Source of the DNA: CAVTYH01 sp963773875
GTDB lineage: Bacteria; Planctomycetota; Planctomycetia; Pirellulales; JADZDJ01
Assembly: GCA_963773875.1 (NCBI GenBank)
Contig: CAVZCV010000020.1
Span: forward strand, 248,001 to 312,000
Direction of reading: 5' to 3'
Length of the DNA stretch: 64,000 bases
The first letter of the stretch is position 1, and each line of letters begins with the position of its first letter. The translations under genes and the position numbers were made by a program. Shown piece after piece: positions 27,148-37,102 of the stretch. A model generated the notes under the pieces. It saw nothing but the letters and a program-made list of their open reading frames with translations, made no database searches and was not told the DNA's origin.

Positions 27148-27894
27148 CTAGGCGACGAGCTTCAGGGTCAGCACTTCGCCCGTGATGCCGATGAGCCATT
27201 CTTCAAAAATACGCACATCCAGCGCCGAAGCACTATCGGCTTCCGGATGGAATTGCGTACCGAGCACCCACCAATCGTCGCGCTTGCTTTCGATCGCCTC
27301 GATGACTCCATCGGGCGAGCGCGCGCTGACCATCAAACCAGGTGCAAGCTCGTCGATGGCCATGTGGTGCATGCTGTTCACGCGAATTTCACCATCGCCG
27401 AACACCCGCTCCATCAGAGTGCCGGCAACCACTTCCAATCCGTGCCGATGCGCAGGGTCGAGCGAATCGGTATGCGGAATGGCCTTCGGCAAGTCTTCCG
27501 GAATATGCAGATGCAAATTGCCCCCTTGGGAAATGTTGATGAGTTGCATGCCCGAGCCGATGCCAAACACGGGAATTCGGCGTTTGGCAATGAGTTTCAT
27601 CAACAGCCGGTCGGCTTCTTCACGCCGCGGATCCATGAGTCGCAAGCTGGGGTGCAGCATGAAACCGTCGTTTCGTGGATCCAAATCGGCGCCGCCGACC
27701 ATGACGACACCATCGAGCATGTCGAGAATGCGGTTCACATCGTCCGCTTCTGCAATTGGCGGCAAAATGACCGGGATGCCCCCCACGGCCAGAATGGAGT
27801 CGTAGTATCCGGCCGCGATGAACGAGAATGCCGGCGAATCTTTCTTGGCCGCGCGAAAATCTGCGTTCAATCCGATCAAAGGCTTCTTGCGCAT
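27148..27894 (-). CDS. Gamma-glutamyl-GABA hydrolase-like (peptidase C26) protein lacking the nucleophile cysteine
   Basis: A class I glutamine-amidotransferase fold similar to PuuD. Seen: DGVVMVGGADLDP, the nucleophile elbow FGIGSGMQLIN, VNSMHHMAID, and the GTQFHPEAD catalytic His/Glu motif. In active members the elbow is GICxGMQ; here the third codon is GGC (Gly), so the catalytic Cys is missing while His and Glu remain. The frame is unbroken and otherwise well conserved, so the protein is probably expressed. ATG at 27894 is chosen because AGGAGG lies seven bases upstream; 27915 would be too early. Likely a non-hydrolytic, ligand-binding or altered-chemistry homologue (inference). Confidence 0.85.
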   Translation of the reverse strand: MRKKPLIGLNADFRAAKKDSPAFSFIAAGYYDSILAVGGIPVILPPIAEADDVNRILDMLDGVVMVGGADLDPRNDGFMLHPSLRLMDPRREEADRLLMKLIAKRRIPVFGIGSGMQLINISQGGNLHLHIPEDLPKAIPHTDSLDPAHRHGLEVVAGTLMERVFGDGEIRVNSMHHMAIDELAPGLMVSARSPDGVIEAIESKRDDWWVLGTQFHPEADSASALDVRIFEEWLIGITGEVLTLKLVA

Positions 27895-28430
27895 CTGACT
27901 ACCTCCTGGACACATCGTGTGCCCGAAAACAAGGGTGAAATGAAACGGCCCGCGAGGCGCTACAAGCCGGGATGCATGGAGGTGAGCCGAATGGTCGGCA
28001 GCAATTGTGCGATTGATCGCACGGCGGGAGTTCAGGCGTGGACGAGCAACTTGATGTTTTGTGCGTCGTCCCTAACGCCGTGGTGCTCTCGCGATTGTTG
28101 GCCGGCCGATTTTGCACGTCCCTGTCAAATCGGTCCGCAGCGATGTCCTTATCCTAGTGGCCTCGGTCGATCGTCCCTGCAACCGCGCTCTTGGTCTGCT
28201 TGTCGGCGTTGGCTGCCTCCTCAACAACCATTGAGAGGGCAGTTCCCGCTCACCAACAGGCGATGTTGCAAGCACGCGGTTGCAACGTTCCAGCAGTTGT
28301 CACCTCCGCCAGAAAACCAGCCGGAGCTGAATGTAGCGTGGCACCCGCGGTGTGCAAGGATTTCGCTTATTTTGCGACGTGGCGTTCGTGCTATCTCAAC
28401 ATCGTGTGCTAGCAAGCGAGGCCGACCACG
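27895..28430. other. Intergenic region upstream of the oleA-like gene
   Basis: About 535 bases with no supported gene between two divergent transcripts. It should contain the promoters of both. No clear promoter or palindrome was picked out. Confidence 0.5.
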
Positions 28431-29525
28431 ATGAGATATGAGCACGTATGCGTTGAATCGTTTGGCTACACGCTTCCCAAAGAGGTGATTACCTCCGACG
28501 AACTTGAGGGGCAATTGGAGCCTCTCTATTCCAGGTTGAAACTGCCCAGCGGGCGGCTCGAATTGATGACCGGCATCCGCGAGCGCCGCTTCTGGCCGCC
28601 AAATACTCGGCCGAGCGAGTTGAGTGTGGAGAGTTGCCGCAGAGCAATTGACGTCGCGGGATTTGATCGCAGCCAGATTGGCGCGCTGGTGCATGGCTCT
28701 GTATGCCGTGACTTCCTCGAACCCGCGACGGCCTCCGGAGTGCATCATCAACTAGAACTTCCGCGCGGATGCATGATTTACGATGTCTCGAACGCGTGTT
28801 TGGGTCTGCTCGACGGAATGGTGCAAGTTGCAAACATGATTGAACTGGGTCAGATCCGCGCTGGCCTGGTTGTGGCGAGCGAAGGAAGTCGAGAACTAGT
28901 CGAGAACACGGTTGGGCACTTGAATAATGATTTGTCGTTGACGCGGGAAAGCGTGAAGTCGGCCATGGCCTCACTTACAATTGGCTCTGCCAGCGTGGCG
29001 ATATTGCTGGTGCACCGCGGGTTAAGCCGCACGAGAAATCAATTGCTCGGCGCGGTGGCGCGATCGAATACCGATGCCCACGATTTGTGTCATAGCGGCC
29101 GTGATGAGGCGGTGGTCGATGGAATGCAGCCGCTGATGAAAACCGATGCTGAGGCGTTAATGCACGAAGGAGTTGCCGTGGGGCGTGAAGCGTTCGCCGA
29201 GTTCTTGCGAGAAATGGAATGGACGATCGACGATGTTCGCAAGACTGCTTGCCATCAGGTTGGCGCGGCACATCGAAGGTTGCTGTTGCAGAAATTCGAA
29301 CTGAATCCGGCGATTGATTTTGTTACATATCCGTGGCTCGGAAACACCGGCGCCGCCGCATTGCCGGTAACGCTGGCGATCGGAATCGAACAGGGCCATT
29401 ATCAATACGGAGATCAGGTTGCGATGCTCGGCATCGGATCGGGTATCAACGTATTGATGCTCGGGCTCAAGCTGGAGGAAGGACACGTTCGCGGCGGAAT
29501 TTTTGATGAAGAGGCCAAAAAGTGA
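28431..29525 (+). CDS. oleA: OleA-like thiolase (3-oxoacyl-ACP synthase III family)
   Basis: Condenses two fatty acyl-CoAs head to head into a 2-alkyl-3-ketoacid, the first step of long-chain olefin or beta-lactone synthesis. Catalytic Cys in DVSNACLGLLDGM (about residue 124), His in KTACHQVGAAH, Asn in YPWLGNTGAAALP. The Glu that separates OleA from FabH is present in RDFLEPATAS. Length 364 residues is right for OleA. ATG at 28431. It is transcribed towards the rest of the cluster, which lies on the minus strand, and is followed by a Uma2 gene. Intact frame. Confidence 0.85.
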   Translation: MRYEHVCVESFGYTLPKEVITSDELEGQLEPLYSRLKLPSGRLELMTGIRERRFWPPNTRPSELSVESCRRAIDVAGFDRSQIGALVHGSVCRDFLEPATASGVHHQLELPRGCMIYDVSNACLGLLDGMVQVANMIELGQIRAGLVVASEGSRELVENTVGHLNNDLSLTRESVKSAMASLTIGSASVAILLVHRGLSRTRNQLLGAVARSNTDAHDLCHSGRDEAVVDGMQPLMKTDAEALMHEGVAVGREAFAEFLREMEWTIDDVRKTACHQVGAAHRRLLLQKFELNPAIDFVTYPWLGNTGAAALPVTLAIGIEQGHYQYGDQVAMLGIGSGINVLMLGLKLEEGHVRGGIFDEEAKK

Positions 29526-29537
29526 TCGCGGTAATGT

Positions 29538-30146
29538 ATGGATGATGAATTCAATCGACCCGCCGAGGAGTCGATCCTGGCAATTGCCGCCGGACAGCGA
29601 GTTACTCTCGAAGAGTACCGCCGTCGTGCCGCGCTTGGGCAAGTGGGCGATTCCAGCGGCTTTGAACTGCTGGAAGGCGTCGTCGTTGCCAAGTCGCCGC
29701 AGTCGCTGCGACATGAATCCGCATTGGAAAAACTACAGGACGTGCTTCGAGTTGTCCCAGAGGATTGGATGATTCGCGTTCAGCAGTCGCTCGCTTTAGG
29801 AGACAGTCAGCCGGAGCCGGATATCGCGGTGGTCAAGAGAGTTCTCGATGGTTACGTATCTGCGCCGCCACTAGGCCGCGATGTGGTGCTTGTCGTTGAG
29901 GCCGCAGACGCAACACTACTCAATGATCGGCGATTGAAGCAGCGGATTTACTCCCGCGCTGGAATACTGAACTTCTGGGTTTTGAATTTGCTGGATAGTC
30001 AATTGGAAGTGTTTAGCAATCCAAGCGGTCCGGTGCCAATGCCCGGCTATCAGGAGCACAGAATCTATCGAATCGAAGACAGAATTTCGCTGCTGATCGG
30101 CTTGGACGATCTTGGCGTGATTCGCGTTGGCGACTTAATACCCTGA
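29538..30146 (+). CDS. Uma2 (DUF820) family putative PD-(D/E)xK nuclease
   Basis: 202 residues with the family blocks FELLEGVVVAKSP, QPEPDIAVVKR, VVLVVEAADATLLNDRRLKQRIYS and FWVLNLLDSQLEVF. The Asp of PDIAV, the Glu of VVEAAD and the Lys-rich helix form the predicted nuclease site. The family is very abundant in planctomycetes and cyanobacteria; its role is unknown and no toxin-antitoxin partner is adjacent. It starts 12 bases after the oleA-like gene. Confidence 0.85.
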   Translation: MDDEFNRPAEESILAIAAGQRVTLEEYRRRAALGQVGDSSGFELLEGVVVAKSPQSLRHESALEKLQDVLRVVPEDWMIRVQQSLALGDSQPEPDIAVVKRVLDGYVSAPPLGRDVVLVVEAADATLLNDRRLKQRIYSRAGILNFWVLNLLDSQLEVFSNPSGPVPMPGYQEHRIYRIEDRISLLIGLDDLGVIRVGDLIP

Positions 30147-30156
30147 GAGGTGGCGA

Positions 30157-30978
30157 TTATTCGCGCAGCGTGCGCCGAATCAGATCTCGGTCAAAATAGT
30201 TCACACTCATGCCGGCATCCACAACGATATGCTGAGCATTGATGCCGCTGGAACGCGGACTGAGCAGGAACGCCGCAGTGTTGGCGACTTCCGAGGTTTG
30301 CACTGCTTGCTTTCGCAGCGTCGTTTGTTCGGCATACAGATAGGCATCAACGTAGCCGGGAATTCCGGCTGACGCCGAGGATTTCAACAGTCCTGGCGCA
30401 ACTGCATTGAAGCGAACATGAGAAAAAGTGCTGAACGATTTTGCCAGGAATGCAAGGGATGAATCGAGAGCTGCTTTGACTGGCGCCATGAACCCGTAAT
30501 TTTCCGCAGCCATGCGCGTAGTTGAGATCGAAATCGTAACCACTGATGCATCGTTATCTAGCAGTTGCCGAAAAGCATTTGATAATGCGATTAGCGAGAA
30601 GCACGAAATGTCGACCGCACGCAGAAAAGCATCCTTCGATGTTTCATGAAACGGTTTTAGCCTTTCGCGACTTTGCGTCGGAGCACCATAGTCGGCAAAC
30701 GCGATCGAATGCAGCATGCCATGCATGGTTGGACGAATTTCGGCGATGCGATCTCTCAACTCCAGAATCTGATTGTCGATTTCGACATCGCAAACAAATA
30801 CTGGTGCGTCGCCCACCAGCTTGTGAATCTGATCTTTACGGTCTTTACTGCGTACCGAATAGATGACGTAGGCCCCGGCATCGACCAGAACTCGGCTGGC
30901 GTGCCAGGCAACGCTTTTCCGATTGGCCACCCCGAGCACCAATACCGTCTTGCCTGCGAGCTGCAAAAAATCGCTCAC
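30157..30978 (-). CDS. fabI: Enoyl-ACP reductase (FabI-like)
   Basis: An NAD(P)H-dependent reductase of the short-chain family that completes each round of acyl chain growth. N-terminal LVLGVANRKSVAWHASRVL is the FabI form of the nucleotide-binding motif (GVANxxSIAW). The catalytic Tyr and Lys lie in ENYGFMAPVKAALDSS with the FabI spacing Y-x6-K. GTG start at 30978 overlaps the stop of the fabZ-like gene (GTGA), so the two are translation-coupled. Its position as last gene of the minus-strand operon suggests it serves the dedicated ACP and ketosynthase rather than general lipid synthesis. Confidence 0.87.
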   Translation of the reverse strand: MSDFLQLAGKTVLVLGVANRKSVAWHASRVLVDAGAYVIYSVRSKDRKDQIHKLVGDAPVFVCDVEIDNQILELRDRIAEIRPTMHGMLHSIAFADYGAPTQSRERLKPFHETSKDAFLRAVDISCFSLIALSNAFRQLLDNDASVVTISISTTRMAAENYGFMAPVKAALDSSLAFLAKSFSTFSHVRFNAVAPGLLKSSASAGIPGYVDAYLYAEQTTLRKQAVQTSEVANTAAFLLSPRSSGINAQHIVVDAGMSVNYFDRDLIRRTLRE

Positions 30979-31439
30979 TTCGTTACCTCAGCCTGTTCCG
31001 CAAGCATGCAAGTGAATTCGAGCCGAACGGCAATCTTTCCATGGCAGCTCACTTTTCCAATAAAGTAGAAAGCGTCGGCCAAGCGTTCGCGAAGTTGCAC
31101 TTCGATCTCGACGGTATCACCCGGTCGCACAACTTGTTTGAACCGAACTTCGTTCATGCGTGTTACGACAGGCAATCTGTGCTCGCCGGCAGTCGCGCGA
31201 TCGGCCAATAAGATTGCGCCCGCCTGTAGCGCGGCTTCACACAAAATCACGCCCGGTACGAGCGGAAAATCTGGATAATGTCCGGCGAAAAACCACTCAT
31301 CGGGTCCGAACGACTTACGGCAAACGACGTGGTTGTCATCGCGATTACAGACTTCGTCGATAAACAGGAACGGTGTTCGGTGCGGAATAGCAGCCTGGAC
31401 TTCGGCTAGAGTCATCGGCGAATCCAATACAGGAATCAA
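30975..31439 (-). CDS. fabZ: 3-hydroxyacyl-ACP dehydratase (FabZ-like)
   Basis: A hot-dog-fold dehydratase of 154 residues. The catalytic His and Glu lie in FFAGHYPDFPLVPGVILCEAALQAG; IPHRTPFLFIDEV is the family N-terminal motif and MNEVRFKQVVRPGDTVEIEV the central strand. It overlaps the FAD oxidoreductase gene upstream by four bases (ATGA) and the fabI-like gene downstream in the same way. Likely introduces trans double bonds during dedicated chain synthesis. Confidence 0.88.
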   Translation of the reverse strand: MIPVLDSPMTLAEVQAAIPHRTPFLFIDEVCNRDDNHVVCRKSFGPDEWFFAGHYPDFPLVPGVILCEAALQAGAILLADRATAGEHRLPVVTRMNEVRFKQVVRPGDTVEIEVQLRERLADAFYFIGKVSCHGKIAVRLEFTCMLAEQAEVTK

Positions 31440-32883
31440 TCAACCGCCACTGCGAGCGATTTGGAGGCCGTTTTTGTCAATAACGCATCGACATCATTTG
31501 CAACGATTACACCGTAGTTCACGGCCCCCAGCCAGCCCGACATGATAATGCCGACGCTGCCTGCATGGTACAGGCCGGCAATCTGCTGTGGCAAACCTCG
31601 ACTCACTGCCAAACCCTCGAACTTAGTGCCGAAGCTCGCGCCTTGCCAGTGATGGGTATAGTGTTCGAACGTCCGCGGCGTCGAAGCCTCCACATGGCCG
31701 ATTTTTTCGCGGACATTCGGAATGTATTTATCCAAAGTTGAGATTGTACTCTCAATCAAATCGCGCTTGCTCATTTGATAATCGGCTGCAGTCAAATTGG
31801 CCCAATCTTCGTATCGGGCATTTGTGCTAGAAACGACCAACGATCGATCGCTGCCGGGCGCGTGTTCGGATAATAAAATGAAAAAGTGCGGCTCGTGATC
31901 GTACGATTTAGCAGCGCGTCGGTCCGAAATAGCGGCGCCGTTGAACTGAACAGCAAATCGCCGCACGATGGTTCGATGGGCTCACCGGGTTTGAAGGCGA
32001 TGTATACCTGCGTGCTCGAGTTATTCAAACGCACGGCGCGAGATTCATCGACAAAACGACCGTCGAAATATTCTTCGCCAACTAGCCGAAATATCGTGGC
32101 TTTCAAATTTGCGTTTGAGATCACAGATCGAGTCTTGATATACCGCCCGCCAACCTTTACACCGACGACGCGGCGGTTACGATCAACAACAATTCTTTCA
32201 ACGTCGCAGCGAATTCGAACGTCAACTCCATTTCGGCCCAACTCCATCTGCATTAACTGGATGAGTCGGTCCGTTCCGCCTTCGAACGTGTAAACGCCCT
32301 TAGACATGAAATTTGAAAACACGATGCCGTAGGTCATTGCGGGATCTTCGAGCGTCGATCCGTTGGCGTAGGTAATCGGCTCCATCAGCAGTCGGATGAC
32401 GTCCTCCCTGCCGGGGAAAAACCGTTCGAAAAGCTGACCGACGGTTGCTTTCTGATCGTCGAAGAAATTCATTCGCCGCGCTGTCTCGAAAAATGCGGTC
32501 ACGCTATCTGTTGGCACCGCGAATTTCGATGACAGCAGCCGTGTGAAATCGGCGCGGTCGAAAGATGTGGTCAGCGAGAACATCGGATTATCGAAGCGGA
32601 TATGCTTCAGCTGCACAATCGAGTCAGCGATTTCCCGCGTCCAGTACCGGCGACAACTTTTGACCATGCCATGAGGAAAGCCGTGCAGCGAGATATCGAA
32701 GATGTGTCCGTCTGGACGCCGAAACCAAGTCGCCAGACCACCAATCTTATAATGCTGCTCTAAAAGCAGAACGCGATGGCCGGCGCGGGCCAACGTGTTG
32801 GCAGAAGTGAGCCCCGCCAGACCACTGCCGACGACGATTGAATCGTACTCGTCCTGAACGCCGTGAAGAAAATCGCGAGGCAT
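31436..32883 (-). CDS. CrtI-like FAD-dependent desaturase/isomerase 1, one frame break
   Basis: Phytoene desaturase or carotene isomerase-type flavoprotein. The N-terminal dinucleotide fold is DSIVVGSGLAGLTSANTLARAG with LLLEQHYKIGGLATWF; the C-terminal FAD contact region is SGWLGAVNYGVIVANDV. The frame breaks near 31910 between APLFRTDALLNR and SYDHEPHFFILLSEHAPGSD. Joined length is about 482 residues, normal for CrtI relatives. In this cluster it probably acts on an acyl or hydrocarbon chain rather than a carotenoid (inference: no phytoene synthase is in the window). Confidence 0.82.
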
Positions 32884-32947
32884 GCGGGTTAGCGTTAATG
32901 ATGGAGCGGCAATTGCGTGCGAGCGGATGACAAGCTAGAGCCGTCCC

Positions 32948-34344
32948 CTATCGCAACAGCATGTTTGCGACTTGTATGCCGCTGGTCAGCGTTCCGACAA
33001 TTCCGACATAACCCTGATCCTGCGCCACAAATCAATACGTTGTCCAGTTGTGTCTTTGCATCGTACCGCTTTTTTGGCGTGCCGTACACTGCTCCGCCCA
33101 CATGGCCCGTAAAGCGACGAATTGTCACCGGCGTAAATACGTCGTGGTTAACAATGTGTGGCCGGAAGTCCGGCAGAAATCGGGCCGCCGAATCGAGCAT
33201 TTTTTGATACCAGTGCGACTTCTCTTGCGGATACGCTGCTGAAGATAGCGCCGTCCACCGGTCATAGTTTGCAAGGGCGGTTAAACGAAGCGTACCTTCA
33301 CAGGGATCGATTTTAGCGCCGTCCGAACCGTAGGCGTAGTTATTCGGCGAGCAGGCAATACCACTCCGCAAGTCCGCCAACTCGGCGGGCTGAGAGTAAT
33401 CGAAATTCGGACTGTCGTTGTAGAACACGATCGTGTCGCCCAAGCCGAAGTCTCGCGGTTGGCGATCGAGCGTCAGAATCGACTCTAAAAATGTCATCTT
33501 TCCGTGATCCGATTCTGTATCCGTGCCTCCAACAGGCATCGGGTGGCAAAGTGCCTCTGTTTCATTCGCTCCGGCCGATGATATGACACAGCGGCACCGA
33601 ATTTCACTGTCGTCATCGAGCACAACGCCACTTGTCCGGTTGGCATCGGAGATGATTCTTTGTACGCCGGAACGCAGTTTGAGTTCACCGCCAAGATTCT
33701 TGTAGCGGCGCACAAGTTGTTTAAGGATCGTCCGAACACCGCCTCGCGGTCGCGCAAGGCCTTCCAAAAAAATTGAGCGAAACAACACAGAAAAAGAGCC
33801 GAAATCCAAATCGTGCTCTCGCGGACTGCCGTAGAGCAATACAGGGCAAAGCAACATTTCCGCAAGCAACGGCTCCGTAAAAATTGCGCTAAGTGTCTCA
33901 CGGGCGGACCATGAGGCTTGGGTCGACTGAAGCTGGTCATAACCGAGTAATGCGTCCAGCAGCCGTTGATAGTTGTTTCGCTGAAGTGGGAACTGCGCGT
34001 TCGATCTCGGCCGCCAAGCAACGTGGGTCGTTGTTAAATCTCAATTTCGCATCAGAAAAAACAATTGTCGACCCAACTTGTTCGGCGAGATCTAAACTGT
34101 CCCACGGAATTCGTAACTGCCGCAATAATCTGGGCAGCGGACCGGTCTTCTGCGACTTTGGCGCAAAGTTTGTGAGCGCATGTAATCCAACATCGAAGTT
34201 GCGCCCTTCCAATCGGTAGTAAGAATTCAGCCCGCCGACCGCATAGTGTCGTTCGAGAATACAAACGCTTTTGTCAAACATCGCGAGCCGAATTCCGGCT
34301 GCCAAGCCTGACATCCCCGCGCCAATGATTACCACGTCGTACAT
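32948..34344 (-). CDS. CrtI-like FAD-dependent desaturase/isomerase 2, two frame breaks
   Basis: Paralogue of the preceding flavoprotein. ATG at 34344 opens YDVVIIGAGMSGLAAGIRLA with CILERHYAVGGLNSYYRLEGRNFDVGLHALTNF. The frame shifts at about 33970 (into QRLLDALLGYDQLQSTQASW) and again at about 33025, where a C seems lost; the restored end reads QDQGYVGIVGTLTSGIQVAN and stops at 32948. About 465 residues. Two non-identical CrtI-like enzymes side by side point to successive desaturation or cis-trans isomerisation of one substrate. Confidence 0.8.
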
Positions 34345-34415
34345 GGCAGAGAAGCAATGTGCGGCGCTATACGATAACGCTCGCAAAGCTCGCTTGAAAC
34401 TTTGTGCGAGAACGT

Positions 34416-34676
34416 TCAGGCTCGCTGCATATCACGCATCAGCGGTTCAAGATATTTGACGGTGCTGTTGAGCGTAGCCAATTGCACGTAGTCGTCTTCC
34501 GGAATCTGGACGCGATGGCGTTTCCGCAATTCCATGACGATGTCGAGAAAGTCCATACTGTCCAATTCAAGCTGTTCACGCAGCGGTTTATGGTCATCCA
34601 ATTGGCTGGTGTCTTCATCCGGCACGATGTCTGCCAAGATGTCGATGATTTCCGCCCTGATATCAGCCGCCGTCAT
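34416..34676 (-). CDS. Dedicated acyl carrier protein
   Basis: 86 residues, acidic and four-helical. The phosphopantetheine attachment Ser is in LELDSMDFLDIVMEL. The start MTAADIRAEIIDILADIVPD is typical. It lies between the CrtI-like genes and the ketosynthase and is separate from the primary-metabolism acpP, so it probably carries the product-specific chain. Confidence 0.9.
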   Translation of the reverse strand: MTAADIRAEIIDILADIVPDEDTSQLDDHKPLREQLELDSMDFLDIVMELRKRHRVQIPEDDYVQLATLNSTVKYLEPLMRDMQRA

Positions 34677-34772
34677 GAATATGCTCCGCTTGTGTCTTAG
34701 TGTTTTGCACTTGGCTATTGAATTGCGATTTCCACTTCCTGATTGGCCCAGCGATCAAAACACGTTCGACAC

Positions 34773-36014
34773 TTAGACTCGTTTTACGATCAGCACCGAA
34801 TTGATGCCCAACATTCCAAATGAATTATTAAGGATGTAATTGACCCGTGGCAAATCTCGCGCGTCACCAGCGATTAGACCTTCCAAGTGGCAATTTGGGT
34901 CAGGCCGCTCAAGATTAATGGTGGGATGGCACGCGCCGTCGCTGAAGGAGGGCAGGTTACCGGCCAATTCAAGCGCACCAGCAGCACCCATTGCGTGCCC
35001 AATGTAGCTCTTGGTGTTATTGAATCGAGTGCGGCTGCTGCCTCCGAATACTTGACGCAATGCCTGACATTCTTGAATGTCGCCCGAATCTGTGCCGGTG
35101 GCGTGCGTACTGACAATGTCCACTTCGTCCGCATCGATTCCGGACCGTTTGAGGGCCGATTGAATACATTGCGCCTGCCGCTCGGGGTTGGGCATTACAA
35201 AATCGCTTGCATCGCTGTTGATACACCAGCCAGCAATTTCCCCGTAGATTCTTGCTCCGCGATCTTTGGCATCGCTCATGCGCTCCAATACGTACATGCA
35301 GCCGCCTTCGGCAACAACAATGCCGCTTCGCTCAGCATCAAACGGTCGCGATGCCTTCGTCGGATCTTCATGCCAGGCCAGCGCCCTTGCGCCTTAAAGC
35401 TTGCAAAAATACCGAAGGTGTGGATGCTCTCGGAAACGCCTCCCGCCAAAGCCACATCGCATTCGCCCAGCAACAGCATTTGGGCACCCTGAATCAGACC
35501 CGCATTTCCGGCTGCACAGGCCGCACCAATGGTATAGTGGGGGCCCGTGATTCCGAGGTTCAAAGAGATTTCACCAGCCGGATTGTTGGCGACGGTTCGA
35601 GGGTTGTGATGGTGAGACCAAAACTTCGTATCGTAATCGAACGATTTTAGCTGATAGATCTCGTTCTCCGTCTCGACATTTCCGTGTTCCGTGACACCTA
35701 CGTAGACGCCAACATTTGCTTTATCAAGATTCGGCCAATCCAGGCCGGAATCGGCAATCGCCTCGCTCGTGCAATAGACTCCAATACTCCCAGCTCGCGT
35801 GCCACGCCGAACTTCCTTTTTCTTTTGATAGCGTAGTTCGTCGAAAGCACATATTCCTGCCACCGTTTGGCCGATGTAACGGATTTCATAACCTGCGCAC
35901 CCCGCTTCGGCCCGCTAACAAATTGGCCCGAAGTTCACGCAGATTGTTGGCGCCTGGCGCAGCAAGGCCCAAGCCCGTAATTGCAATCCGTTGTGTGTCG
36001 GGGCGAGCTATCAT
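34773..36014 (-). CDS. Beta-ketoacyl-ACP synthase (FabF family), two frame breaks
   Basis: Elongating ketosynthase. N-terminus from ATG 36014: QRIAITGLGLAAPGANNLREL. The catalytic triad is present: Cys in TIGAACAAGNAG, His in VSTHATGTDSGD, His in KSYIGHAMGAAGALELA. The frame breaks at about 35895 (VRR to EIRYIGQTVAGICAF) and at about 35385, where a run of G is one short (FKAQG to ALAWHEDPTKASRPFD). Joined length is about 414 residues, as expected. The Cys-His-His triad means true condensing activity rather than a chain-length-factor role. Confidence 0.87.
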
Positions 36015-36088
36015 GAATACCGTCCGTGCAGACGCAGGGGCTAAACCTTCGAAGTTACCTAACCCATTGCGGGCTGACAAGTAGCGGT

Positions 36089-37102
36089 TCATGTCAACGC
36101 GGGCTCTGTAGCCGCTTGCGCAAGCCATAGACGCAGTCGCAACATCCCCTCCGCCGTGGAGATCTCAGGGTGATACCCAAAGTCGCGTCGTGCTGCTGAG
36201 ATGTCGAACCAATGCGAACGGCCTAATTGCGATGCAAGAAAGCGCGTGAGCGGGGGCTCCGAGCGCAAGCACAGCAAACGATATGCGAGTTCCCACGCGG
36301 CACCGACGCGCCAAGCGGCTTTCAACGATAACGAGTCTTTGACCGGTGGCAACGCGGCCATTGCCAAAAGCTCACTGACCCATTGCCAACAATTTACCGG
36401 TTCGCCTTGGCTGATGAAATACGCTCGGCCGCAAACCGGCGACTGATGCATCAATGCATCGGCCGCTTTCAGGTGTGCATTGGCAGCGTTCTCGACATAG
36501 ACAATATCAATCAAATTGGATCCATCACCTATCCGACGCAGCCGGCCGCGCCGAGCGTGAGCTAACAAACGTGGCAACAGTTGGCGGTCGCCAGGACCCC
36601 AAATTAAATGGGGCCGGATCGCACAAGTCGAAAGACCGCAAAGCCCGTTAGCTGCGAGTACTTTTTGCTCCGCAACTGCTTTCGATTTCGCGTAATGACA
36701 TAAAAACCGCTTGGAATAGCCCGCCGATTCATCGGCACCGCATTGGTCCAATAACGCGAATGCCACGCTCGGGCTGCTTGTATAAACCAAACGCCGCACT
36801 CCATTTTGCAAGCAGGCGTCGATGACATTTGCTGTGCCAATGATGTTGTTATCGCGGAAGTGCTTCCATGGTCCCCACATGCCGGCAACGCCGGCAACGT
36901 GAAAGACGGTGTCCGCGTCATTAACCGCATTCCTGACACTTGTCGAATCACGCAGATCGCCAACTCGGACCTCCGCACCGATAGCAACGAGCCTCGGAGT
37001 AGCCGAACGACAAAGGGCGCGAACTCGATCGCCGCGAGCGATTAGCCGCTCAACTATATAGCGGCCCAAGAATCCGGCAGCACCTGTAACGAGTGCGGTC
37101 AC
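36089..37102 (-). CDS. oleD: OleD-like NAD(P)-dependent 2-alkyl-3-ketoacid reductase
   Basis: Reduces the OleA product to the 2-alkyl-3-hydroxyacid. Extended short-chain dehydrogenase: TALVTGAAGFLGRYIVERL, Asp in VGDLRD, catalytic YTSSPSVAF and YAKSKAVAEQ (Y-x3-K). The 3-beta-hydroxysteroid-dehydrogenase-like C-terminal half (WRVGAAWELAYRLLCLRSEPP, then FGYHPEISTAEGMLR) is typical of OleD. It overlaps the ligase gene by four bases (ATGA), as oleC and oleD often do. Intact frame of 337 residues. Confidence 0.85.
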   Translation of the reverse strand: MTALVTGAAGFLGRYIVERLIARGDRVRALCRSATPRLVAIGAEVRVGDLRDSTSVRNAVNDADTVFHVAGVAGMWGPWKHFRDNNIIGTANVIDACLQNGVRRLVYTSSPSVAFALLDQCGADESAGYSKRFLCHYAKSKAVAEQKVLAANGLCGLSTCAIRPHLIWGPGDRQLLPRLLAHARRGRLRRIGDGSNLIDIVYVENAANAHLKAADALMHQSPVCGRAYFISQGEPVNCWQWVSELLAMAALPPVKDSLSLKAAWRVGAAWELAYRLLCLRSEPPLTRFLASQLGRSHWFDISAARRDFGYHPEISTAEGMLRLRLWLAQAATEPALT

